A DNA stretch of 64,000 nucleotides, from assembly GCA_963578605.1 (NCBI GenBank), contig CAUZEA010000018.1, forward strand, positions 5,623 through 69,622. Reading direction: 5' to 3'. Shown piece after piece: positions 8,322-15,947 of this stretch. The stretch comes from JAKVCB01 sp963578605. Lineage in GTDB: Bacteria; Planctomycetota; Planctomycetia; Pirellulales; Lacipirellulaceae. Numbering within the stretch: position 1 is the stretch's first letter; each line of letters starts with the position of its first letter. Under the pieces are notes generated by a model. That model had not been told where the DNA came from, did not search any database, and saw only the letters and a program-made list of their open reading frames with translations. The translations under genes were made by a program, and so were the position numbers.

Positions 8322-9440
8322 TCAATAGACCCCGACGGTGGTTGCCTCGGTAAGTTCATGATAGGGGCGTACTCCGCTAACCCCGTCCCAGGGATATTTT
8401 TCGTAGGGAGGTTCGCGCTCGCCTTCATCCCGTTCCAAAAATCCCGGCACGAAGAATTCGGAAGTCAATGTGGTCAGCTTGACACGCCCGGTTTGTCCAT
8501 AATCAACCACGCGGTTCAGATCTTCAAAATCAACTACTTCAACAACAGCACGTGGCTGGGGAGCGTAGTAGGTAATTTTATAATTGTTTTCGGCGGTTAC
8601 CGGGCTGGAACAAGCCAGACCCATCAGGGTGTTGCCGTAGGTGGGTGTCAGGTAGAGGCCGCTTTGGTCGGGTGGCCCGCCGAACAACTCTTCCACGCAA
8701 AATCGAGTCCACTGGGGAGTAAACTCCGTGCCTCCCGAAAAAATCCCAGTGATGCCAGCCGCTGGCAGGCTGCTCCCCTGTTCTTCCAGGGCGAGGCAAA
8801 GCACCTCGATCAGCTTCGGCGTACCAAACATACATTTCACATCGTGGCCCGCCCGCAAAATCGTAATGGCTTGCTCAATGCAGTGTTGCTTGTACGCTTC
8901 GAGGTGTTCGGTCCATCCTTTCTGGAGGAGTTTAATGACCCAGCGAGGATCCAGATCGATGCAAAAACAAATGCCGCCTCGATATTGTGCTAAATGCTCA
9001 ACCGCCAGCCGCAAACGGCGAGGCCCCGAGGGGCCTAGCATCAACCAGTTCGAACCAGGTGGAAAATACTTGTCGGGTAGCGTTTCACTGAACAGTGAGT
9101 AATCGGTGCGAAAGTCTTCACAAGCAACTCGGCTCTTGGGGATTCCTGTCGTCCCGCCTGTTTCAAAAACGTAGACCGGCTTGCCCGCCAGGCCTTGAGG
9201 AATCCATCGACGAACGGGACCTCCCCGGAGCCATTCGTCCTCAAAAGGGGGGAATTTTTTAAGATCGTCAAAACTTTGGATTTCCGTAAGTGGATCAAAA
9301 TTCAACTTCGATTTGAATTCGAGCCAGAACGGGCAGCCAGTTGATTCATGGAAATGCCATTGAACCGTTTTCACGGTGTGTGCGTCGCGAGCTGTATCGG
9401 CCTGGTTGATCGCTTCGGCAGAAGGGGAGAATGCGTTCAT
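8322..9440 (-). CDS. EhpF-like short adenylate-forming enzyme (ANL-type)
   Basis: A 372-aa protein related to phenylacetate-CoA ligase and the short adenylate-forming enzyme EhpF from phenazine biosynthesis. Seen: the ATP/AMP-binding loop 'ETGGTTGIPKSR' at 93-104, 'MFGTPKLIEVL', 'GIFSGGTEFTPQW' and 'LTPTYGNTLMGLA' in the order expected for an ANL fold. At 372 aa it is shorter than a full ligase, as is EhpF. Expected reaction: carboxylate plus ATP to acyl-adenylate. It is the first gene of the seven-gene run, 122 bp upstream of the ALDH-like acyl reductase, echoing ehpF-ehpG. The natural acid substrate is unknown. LuxE-like acyl-protein synthetase is an alternative reading. Start ATG at 9440, no obvious Shine-Dalgarno. 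Confidence 0.8.
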   Translation of the reverse strand: MNAFSPSAEAINQADTARDAHTVKTVQWHFHESTGCPFWLEFKSKLNFDPLTEIQSFDDLKKFPPFEDEWLRGGPVRRWIPQGLAGKPVYVFETGGTTGIPKSRVACEDFRTDYSLFSETLPDKYFPPGSNWLMLGPSGPRRLRLAVEHLAQYRGGICFCIDLDPRWVIKLLQKGWTEHLEAYKQHCIEQAITILRAGHDVKCMFGTPKLIEVLCLALEEQGSSLPAAGITGIFSGGTEFTPQWTRFCVEELFGGPPDQSGLYLTPTYGNTLMGLACSSPVTAENNYKITYYAPQPRAVVEVVDFEDLNRVVDYGQTGRVKLTTLTSEFFVPGFLERDEGEREPPYEKYPWDGVSGVRPYHELTEATTVGVY

Positions 9441-9532
9441 TTAAATGACGATAGCGAACCGCGTGGCCAGTGGCAACTAGTCATCCCGAACCGGCCTGGT
9501 GGGCGTCATACGCCGAGGTTCCCAGCCACGGC

Positions 9533-9563
9533 AAAAAAAACCTCGCCCAAAGAACGAGGTTTC
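9533..9563 (-). terminator. Rho-independent terminator
   Basis: On the minus strand, AAACCTCG pairs with CGAGGTTT around a nine-base loop and runs straight into eight Ts. It sits 17 bp after the stop of the 153-aa conserved gene and about 90 bp before the EhpF-like gene, so it separates the two transcription units. Confidence 0.9.
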
Positions 9564-9579
9564 AAAGACTTCACATCCT

Positions 9580-10041
9580 TCAGCCTTCGGTACTGGCCGG
9601 GTTCGGTGCGCTGGAGAGTTGGGCCAGCACTTGAATGACACCGTTAAGGTGCGCGAGCCGCCCTCCAAACCGATCAATGAAGTCGTTAAGCATGAAATCG
9701 CCTTCCAGAAGGTTTTCATGTGTTTCGTTGATTTCTTCAGTCATGCGATCCAGGAATTCGATTTGAACGTGACTAAGCGATTCGGCCGCATCTCGACAGG
9801 CACTCGCCAGGTAAGGGTTGGCATCCCGCCATTGGTTGAGCTCTTTAGTACGCTGACGTTGGACGGAAGCCATGGTACCAACCAAATCTTCAAGCAACTC
9901 ATTGGTTCGGTCTTGTGCACTGAGGACTTCCCGAAGCACTTCCGTGTGCTCGCTAAAACCAGACGGCAGCGACTGCGGATGTCCCGACGAGGTAACATCG
10001 ACCTGAGAAAACAAAGTAGAGCTAGGCTCACGGGTAGACAT
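9580..10041 (-). CDS. Conserved small protein, function unknown
   Basis: A 153-aa, probably cytoplasmic, largely helical and highly charged protein. Seen: a central 'EVLREVLSAQDRTNELLEDL' and 'DRMTEEINETHENLLEGDF' suggest coiled-coil or helical-bundle structure; there is no signal peptide or membrane segment. The start at 10041 is preferred over 10086 because GAGAGGA lies about 10 bp upstream of it. It forms its own unit with a strong terminator immediately downstream. I do not recognise a named family. Confidence 0.75.
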   Translation of the reverse strand: MSTREPSSTLFSQVDVTSSGHPQSLPSGFSEHTEVLREVLSAQDRTNELLEDLVGTMASVQRQRTKELNQWRDANPYLASACRDAAESLSHVQIEFLDRMTEEINETHENLLEGDFMLNDFIDRFGGRLAHLNGVIQVLAQLSSAPNPASTEG

Positions 10042-10244
10042 GAACGGGGGTTCCTCTCTCGACGGGGCGTTCAAGCGTCCAGCCAAAGGTGGACGTTAGA
10101 TAACGAACTCTTACTATCACAAAGTTAACAGATGATCTGACAAAAGGGAACCTTTTAAGTGTTACCTTTTCTCAGTAATACGGATTGGCCGTGGCAGGTG
10201 ACAACCGTGACGCCGAGCCGTGGATAGGACTCACGGAACTCGGT

Positions 10245-10285
10245 GATTTTCCAGGCCCCGTCAAGATTTTTCCAGGCCCCGTTAA
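10245..10285. repeat. Near-perfect 20/21-bp tandem duplication
   Basis: gattttccaggccccgtcaa at 10245-10264 is followed directly by a copy with one inserted T and one substitution (10265-10285). Confidence 0.9.
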
Positions 10286-10312
10286 GATATTGTCTGCCCC
10301 ACGTACCACCAT

Positions 10313-10356
10313 GCTCCCTCGGCCTTTCTCCAACGCTCCCTCGGCCTTTCTCCAAC
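10313..10356. repeat. Perfect 22-bp tandem duplication
   Basis: Two identical 22-bp units beginning gctccctcggcc occupy 10313-10334 and 10335-10356. Confidence 0.95.
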
Positions 10357-10613
10357 CCTAATGTAATGGAAATTTCAGATTTATTCCAGGACTCGGCCCA
10401 TTTTCTGCGGGAAAAAATTATTTCTTTCAAAATCTATGTTCGAATCCCAGCGGGATCGACCTGTTTGGCTGGTCTTGGTGTGGGTCTTCTTGATCCTAAT
10501 TCGGGAGTTAAAGTCCCGGTCTCTGAGTTTCCGATGGACCTTGTAAACCTCCGTGGCGAATTTGGCCGTACCGCTTGCCGTTCACCACTTGTGCCCCAAG
10601 CCAAGATCTTCCC

Positions 10614-11237
10614 ATGATGACCAGCCCCGGCCAGCCCACAGGCCACGAATATGGCTATTTGACCGTCTTGGAGCACGATCCAGACGGCTTGCTGGGTGGT
10701 TATTTGATCATTGACGGGCGTGGCCGACCGCTGGAGTTCCATTGTACGGCACCCGTGCAGCCCAGCCGAGCGGAGCAGATTCTTTATGGGCCGACTTTAG
10801 GGCCGTGTCTGGTTGGAGAGCAAATCGGGGGTGGCCTTGTGGCCGCTGCCCGACTCAGGCCTAAGGTTATCCTGATCGACAAACTTGATCTCAGTTTCCT
10901 TGGCCCACAGCAGGAAATTGAGACTGTCCTGTTAGTTGCTAGCACGGACACGGGATCGGCTGGGGGTGCCTTAGAGCCACGGCTTAGGGGAGTGGGTGAC
11001 CCGACCAGTTTGCCGCAAACCGCAGGTGCGACTGCCCGACATTCGTTCCAGGTTGACCGGTACCGATTTGAATTACCACCCAACCGGTTGGGCGATCCAA
11101 GTACCGTGAGCCTGCTGCTGGAGTCCCTGAGCCAACGTGTTGATTTAGCAGAACCCTTTGAACGAATTCACCTGGCCATCCGCGAGGCAGGAGGAATTGG
11201 TGGAAGTGACGAGCAGACAAGTGTTTGCGCCGCGTAA
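10614..11237 (+). CDS. Conserved protein paired with SNF2 helicase
   Basis: A 207-aa protein of unknown function. Seen: N-terminal 'MMTSPGQPTGHEYGYLTV', then 'GGYLIIDGRGRPLEFHCTAP' and 'RAEQILYGPTLGPCLVGEQI'. There is no signal peptide or membrane segment. Its 3' end overlaps the 5' end of the SNF2 helicase gene, so the two are co-transcribed and probably work together. As far as I recall, this pairing also occurs in other planctomycetes (not checked). Start at the ATG-ATG pair 10614/10617; the open frame extends to 10575. The region around 11183-11200 serves as coding sequence here and as ribosome-binding region for the helicase. Confidence 0.75.
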   Translation: MMTSPGQPTGHEYGYLTVLEHDPDGLLGGYLIIDGRGRPLEFHCTAPVQPSRAEQILYGPTLGPCLVGEQIGGGLVAAARLRPKVILIDKLDLSFLGPQQEIETVLLVASTDTGSAGGALEPRLRGVGDPTSLPQTAGATARHSFQVDRYRFELPPNRLGDPSTVSLLLESLSQRVDLAEPFERIHLAIREAGGIGGSDEQTSVCAA

Positions 11238-13092
11238 ACCATTGCGTCAAGCAAGTGGAGACCCACCTGTCAGTGGGTGGCCGGCCGGAAGTGGTGGTCC
11301 GGTTGGCGTTTCGCGACCTCGGCTGACCGAGGTTCAAATCGGATCATTGGGCAATCCGGCTTTCGCATCTCGGCGGTTCGTTCCGCAGTGGGTCGAATTC
11401 ATATCGGTCCCGCTGGAACCGGTGAAGATTTCCACGACCGGTTGTGTGTTTTCGGAGGGGCAGGTTTTGTTGACTGGTTGTCGGCCGTCCAGATGGAAGC
11501 CGGGTTGGAACGCCGCAGGTGGGGGTCAGCAAAGCCAATTGCCGACGTTGGAAGCGGATCTCCAAGAGCACGGTTCCGGCCCGCCACGGGGTAGGACCCG
11601 GGTCCACCCACCCGGTGACATCGTGAAGCTTGAAGACCGCCTCCGCTACTTGTTGGAGCCGCCACTGGAATCGATGTTGACGGGTGAGGGCCTGCGATTC
11701 CCGCACCCACCATTTCCTTACCAGTTGGACGGAGTTGCCTTTCTCTACCCTCGGCATGAGGCAGTGCTTGCGGATGAAATGGGTTTGGGGAAGACAATGC
11801 AGGCGATCATTGCTGCGCGGATTTTAGTTCACCGGGGTCAGGTGCGACGTGCTTTGCTGGTATGTCCCAAACCACTCATGGCGAACTGGCAGCGCGAGTT
11901 CGCACTCTGGGCGAATGAGTTGCCGCTCACGGTGATCGAGGGCCATCACAAGCGACGCCATTTTCTCTGGCGGCAAATGGGAACTGGGTTCACGATCACC
12001 AACTACGAGACTGTGGTCCGGGATCATGCCCAGCTGGAGTCTGTTGCAGGGCATTTTGACCTTGTAATTCTCGACGAGGCGCAGCGGATCAAGAATTGTG
12101 CCGGGGCGACGAACCAGGCGGTCTGTTCACTCTCCCGCACCCGCAGTTGGGCACTGACAGGCACGCCGATGGAAAACAGCGTCGACGATCTGGTCGGGAT
12201 TTTTGAATTCGTGACGCCCGGTCACCTGAGAGTGGAAATGAAGCCGCGGACATTGCGGAGAGTTGTCGCGAACCACGTGCTCCGCCGGACCAAAGAGCGT
12301 GTGCTGAAAGACCTGCCACCGAAGCTGTATCGCGATACGAATGTTCAGCTAACGCCAGAACAAGACGTGACCTATCAAATGGCCGAGCAAGAGGGTGTGT
12401 TCCGTTTGCACGAATTGAAGCAAGCGGTCACGATTCAGCATGTGTTCGAGTTGGTCATTCGTTTGAAGCAAATCTGCAATTTCGATCCGCCCAGTGGGGC
12501 CAGCAACAAGCTTCAGCGGATGATACCAGACCTCGAAGAGTGTGTCGCCAGTGGTCGCAAAGCGATCATCTTCAGCCAGTGGGTGGAAACCCTGCACGAA
12601 CTACAGCGACGTCTCGACGATTTTCATCCTTTGGCTTATCACGGTCGGGTTCCACATCGGCAGCGCGCGCGCATGCTCGAGCAATTTCGTGACGATCCCA
12701 ACTGCCACATCCTGTTGATCAGTTATGGTGCGGGAGGTGTGGGTCTCAATCTGCAATTCGCCAACTACGTCTTCCTGTTTGACCGTTGGTGGAATCCTGC
12801 TGTCGAAGACCAGGCAATAAATCGGGCTCATCGGATAGGTGTGGTCGGGCCGGTGACGGTAACTCGCTTTGTCACGCTCAACACGATTGAAGAACGTATC
12901 CAACAGGTGCTTGAAAAGAAACGAGCCCTTTTTGACTCCATATTTGGTGGTGATTTTTTTTCCAGCCGGTTTGATTCGGGCAGTTTTGGGCTTTCGCGGA
13001 GCGACATCTTTTCGCTGTTTGAGTTGCCTGACGGAAGCGGAAAAAAGGAAGCTTCGTCACTTGAGGTCGGCGGCCGAAAGAAACCTGCGTAG
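11200..13092 (+). CDS. SNF2-family DEAD/DEAH-box helicase
   Basis: A 630-aa SWI2/SNF2 ATPase, a DNA translocase that remodels protein-DNA complexes. Seen: Walker A in 'LADEMGLGKTMQAI' at about residues 190-203, motif Ia 'RALLVCPKPLMANW', Walker B 'LVILDEAQRIKN' (DEAQ box), motif III 'ALTGTPMEN', then the helicase C half with 'KAIIFSQWVETL', 'LISYGAGGVGLNLQ' and the 'QAINRAHRIG' arginine-finger motif VI. The first ~160 residues are a planctomycete-type extension unlike other SNF2 proteins. Start: the GTG at 11200 (or 11206) has GGAGGA just upstream at 11190-11195; an ATG at 11158 would extend it by 14 codons inside the preceding gene. The 3' end overlaps the convergent membrane protein gene by 36 bp. 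Confidence 0.93.
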   Translation: MEVTSRQVFAPRKPLRQASGDPPVSGWPAGSGGPVGVSRPRLTEVQIGSLGNPAFASRRFVPQWVEFISVPLEPVKISTTGCVFSEGQVLLTGCRPSRWKPGWNAAGGGQQSQLPTLEADLQEHGSGPPRGRTRVHPPGDIVKLEDRLRYLLEPPLESMLTGEGLRFPHPPFPYQLDGVAFLYPRHEAVLADEMGLGKTMQAIIAARILVHRGQVRRALLVCPKPLMANWQREFALWANELPLTVIEGHHKRRHFLWRQMGTGFTITNYETVVRDHAQLESVAGHFDLVILDEAQRIKNCAGATNQAVCSLSRTRSWALTGTPMENSVDDLVGIFEFVTPGHLRVEMKPRTLRRVVANHVLRRTKERVLKDLPPKLYRDTNVQLTPEQDVTYQMAEQEGVFRLHELKQAVTIQHVFELVIRLKQICNFDPPSGASNKLQRMIPDLEECVASGRKAIIFSQWVETLHELQRRLDDFHPLAYHGRVPHRQRARMLEQFRDDPNCHILLISYGAGGVGLNLQFANYVFLFDRWWNPAVEDQAINRAHRIGVVGPVTVTRFVTLNTIEERIQQVLEKKRALFDSIFGGDFFSSRFDSGSFGLSRSDIFSLFELPDGSGKKEASSLEVGGRKKPA

Positions 13093-13944
13093 CGTTGTGC
13101 GGAGGGCCTGGTTGACTGACGACTGGAGTTCGGGCGGAATCTCAGAAAGCGGATAGATTTCAGCTTCCGGAAGCGGGTTCCCCTCATCGTCGGGAACGCG
13201 ATAAAACCCGTCTGGAAACAGTGCGATTGGCCAGGCGGAGGCGATCGCTGTTTGATTAATCAAGCCCATCACGCGAAATGTCCAGAAGGCACCGTAGTCG
13301 TTGCGAAAACGACGCCAAATATCCTGGATGTTTCCGGGTTCGCGGTTGATTCTCTGGCCCTGCCGCCAGGTTGCGAGTTCGGCCAACATGAGCAGACCCA
13401 TCGCTGCCACGATATAGCCGGTCGACGGATGCAGCTCGGTGCTGAGGTATGGCAAGAGCAAAATCACTTGAGCCGATGCAAAAAGCAAGACACCTATCAG
13501 GTGTCGTGTCATCGCGTAGTTAAGCACTTCCAAGAAAAGCATAATGCCCAGCGTCATTTTCCAGGCCAAATGCAGTTCAAATCGTGTACCCGTCTGTGTC
13601 ACCACCGCATGGGCGGCGGGAACAGCCAGGACAAGCCAGAGCGAAAGTACCACCCATTGCCAGCCACGATCTTGTGGCCGTTTGGCCCCCAGGACTGCCA
13701 TCGCCGGGCACAAAGTGCCCAAGCTGGCAACGTAACGCAGTGGCTCGATCCACGCGGCATGGTCGCCTGGTATTCCTGTGGCGATTAATGTTTCGCTTCC
13801 GGCAATAGCCACGACGGCTGCCACGCACCAACTCCAAGGGGCGGTCAGCGTGGTGCCGGCCAGCGCTGGCCGCGCACGGGCCAGCAGAGCCAGATTGACG
13901 GCTGCCAGCAATAGAACGGCGACGAGTTGCAGGTGCGAAGTCAA
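13057..13944 (-). CDS. Membrane protein, function unknown
   Basis: A 295-aa integral membrane protein. Seen: about six to seven hydrophobic helices in the first ~200 residues (for example 'LQLVAVLLLAAVNLALLA' and 'WVVLSLWLVLAVPAAHAVV'), then a cytoplasmic-looking tail with 'FRNDYGAFWTFRVMGLINQ' and 'GFYRVPDDEGNPLPE'. No named family is recognised. The only upstream start in reach is a TTG at 13944. The last 12 codons overlap the convergent SNF2 helicase gene. Confidence 0.7.
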   Translation of the reverse strand: MTSHLQLVAVLLLAAVNLALLARARPALAGTTLTAPWSWCVAAVVAIAGSETLIATGIPGDHAAWIEPLRYVASLGTLCPAMAVLGAKRPQDRGWQWVVLSLWLVLAVPAAHAVVTQTGTRFELHLAWKMTLGIMLFLEVLNYAMTRHLIGVLLFASAQVILLLPYLSTELHPSTGYIVAAMGLLMLAELATWRQGQRINREPGNIQDIWRRFRNDYGAFWTFRVMGLINQTAIASAWPIALFPDGFYRVPDDEGNPLPEAEIYPLSEIPPELQSSVNQALRTTLRRFLSAADLK

Positions 13945-14325
13945 GCGAGGAAACCTATCTCGACTCTGTGGAACCGCCTGATTCTACGGGTGTTACCGCA
14001 CTGGAAAGAAGTGGAAAATAGTACAGGCAAGTTTGCCCAAAGAGGGGCTTTCGGCATGATAGCACCGCAGTAACACGGGTTGACCCCCATGGATAATCGG
14101 ACGAAACGGCAGAATTTACCTGCCTGATTTGTCAAAACAGGGACAATCGGGCTGACAGGGTGAATCGGATGGAGCCCAACCAACCTCGGCGCCGATAAAT
14201 CTTCCATAACCTTACGGGAGGGCGAAACACTACTCGTGTTTTGCTTCAGGATAGAGGTCATGGCAAGGCGACGGATCGGCTTGCCATGACCTTTTTTTAT
14301 TTCGCTACCGGTGGGCACGACCTGA
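13945..14325. other. Gene-free stretch with a plus-strand terminator
   Basis: Both flanking genes are on the minus strand, yet the stretch ends in a strong plus-strand terminator (14255-14298), preceded by a small hairpin aaacac/gtgttt at about 14225-14242. This is the layout of a small plus-strand RNA, but no promoter is obvious. Confidence 0.5.
14255..14298 (+). terminator. Rho-independent terminator-like hairpin
   Basis: aggtcatggcaag pairs perfectly with cttgccatgacct around a 12-base loop and is followed on the plus strand by seven Ts. No plus-strand gene lies upstream. Read on the minus strand there is no T-run, so it does not serve as a usual terminator for the TPR gene. Confidence 0.8.
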
Positions 14326-15681
14326 TTAGAGCGAATCGTATAGCGTTTGTGCCTCTTTGCGATGGACAAAAATCCCGCTCTTGTTGTCGAGAGCTTCTTG
14401 CAGTAATTGCTTGGCGTCGGTGTTTCGGTTCTGGTTGGCGAGCAATTTGGCGACCAGGAACCGGCTGTCCGCATTCAGGTTTCCGAGCCGCAAACCCTTC
14501 TGCAGCGCTTGATTCGCTTGTTGGGTATCTGACTGGTTTTTTCTCAGCAGGTAAAGCACCCACGCGAGCGTAATATTTGATTCAGAGTTGTCGGGATAGA
14601 GCCGCGCGTTCATTTGCGCAAATTCAAGTGCACGACGTCCCTTGTTCTCATCGGTTGGTGCCTGTTCGGCCATCAACAGCGCCAACTGGTTAAGGACCGA
14701 CCGGTTTGAAGGCGATTGAGCAAGCGCGGCCTTGAAGTCTTCTTCGGCGGGTTGTCTTTTGCCGGCCATTTTCGCCGCAACGCCGCTCAGCGTAAGGATT
14801 TCGATAGACTCCGGGGCAATGTTTTGTGCTTTTTTCAGCACTTTCTCGGCTTCAGTGATATTTTGCGACTGAATTAACCACTGGGCATAGGAGATGAGGG
14901 TGCGGGAATCATCCTGGTTTTGAGTCACAGCGGTTTCAAAGGTTTTCGCGGCCTTGTCTGAATCACCCATTTGCGCGAAAAGCAACGCGGCTGTTACATA
15001 CGGATTCGGTAACGAATCTTCTAATTCGTAGGCCTTGGCCAGTTCTTCAAGGCCAGTTTTCGTTTGTCCGGAGAGAAACAAAGCCCGTCCCAGGCGATGA
15101 TGTGCATTGGCCGTGTCGGGATCCACACTCACCCACACTCGAAGGTCTGCTTCAGCGGCTGGCCAATCTTGCCTGATTGCAGACACGGCTGCCCGGCCAG
15201 CTCTGGCTCGAATCAAAGAATTCCGTTTTCGCTTTTCATTCCCCTCAAATCCGTCGATCAACCCAACAGCTTTGTCGTACAGGGCCTCGGCTTCAATCAG
15301 ACGCCCCTGCGCGTAAAGCTGATCGGCCAGGATCAAGTAGGTTTCCGGATCGCCTGGAGCCGCGCGTACGGTTCTTTCGAGAGCTGCCCGACCGGCGGCT
15401 GTTTGGTTCGACAAGATGTACATCTTGGCCAGCAACAGGTCGATCGGGGGTAGTTTCGGGTCCTTTTCTAAGGCCCGCTCCAGGAACTGTCTTGCTGCCA
15501 GGATATCTCGATTTGAGAAACGCTTGATTGCCTCGGTGATATTGGTGTAGCGTGCGGTATTTCCTGAAACGGCGTCACCAACTAACTGATCGGTCGTCAG
15601 TTGGGCATTGGCTGCAGCTGTCAACAAACCGAGGGGAGCGATTATGGCGGTGAAAAACAGGGCAGCATGCCGCGCCTTCAT
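14326..15681 (-). CDS. Exported TPR-repeat protein
   Basis: A 451-aa tetratricopeptide-repeat protein, probably periplasmic. Seen: signal peptide 'MKARHAALFFTAIIAPLG' ending at 'AANAQ'; then about ten TPR units, such as 'ILAARQFLERALEKDPKLPP', 'YLILADQLYAQGRLIEAEAL' and 'KAAKTFETAVTQNQDD'. TPR arrays bind other proteins; no enzymatic domain is present. The ATG at 15681 is preferred to 15714 because it places the signal peptide at the N terminus. It is divergent from the ABC-2 permease gene, with about 265 bp between. Confidence 0.88.
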   Translation of the reverse strand: MKARHAALFFTAIIAPLGLLTAAANAQLTTDQLVGDAVSGNTARYTNITEAIKRFSNRDILAARQFLERALEKDPKLPPIDLLLAKMYILSNQTAAGRAALERTVRAAPGDPETYLILADQLYAQGRLIEAEALYDKAVGLIDGFEGNEKRKRNSLIRARAGRAAVSAIRQDWPAAEADLRVWVSVDPDTANAHHRLGRALFLSGQTKTGLEELAKAYELEDSLPNPYVTAALLFAQMGDSDKAAKTFETAVTQNQDDSRTLISYAQWLIQSQNITEAEKVLKKAQNIAPESIEILTLSGVAAKMAGKRQPAEEDFKAALAQSPSNRSVLNQLALLMAEQAPTDENKGRRALEFAQMNARLYPDNSESNITLAWVLYLLRKNQSDTQQANQALQKGLRLGNLNADSRFLVAKLLANQNRNTDAKQLLQEALDNKSGIFVHRKEAQTLYDSL

Positions 15682-15947
15682 CAGGGATAGACGGCAGGGT
15701 TGGCAGAAAGACATGGAAGACGCCTCAAGAAAGGTTGGGTGGAACGGTAACTACCGCTGATTGTAAAGCAAATTACGTGCTGGTGGGTCTGATCAGACTC
15801 CTGGCACGACCGCAATTTAACGTTGAAGTGATCGTAGCTGGCTGATTGTAACGGTTGAGTTGAGGTGGATGGTAGGGGCACGTGCGGTCGACCATCTGTA
15901 GTGGCCAACGTATATTGGGAATCTGGCCTGCTTGAGGCGGTCCGCCA

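Larger units (their letters stand above)
10042..10613. other. Gene-free stretch with two short tandem repeats
   Basis: Between two divergent genes; it should hold both promoters, but I see no convincing -35/-10 pair. It contains two separate tandem duplications (listed separately). A 'gttcgaatcc' at 10439 resembles a tRNA T-loop, but no tRNA arms surround it. Confidence 0.6.

Noticed and set aside
10430..10460. tRNA T-loop-like gttcgaatcc
   Set aside because: No matching acceptor, D or anticodon arms flank it.
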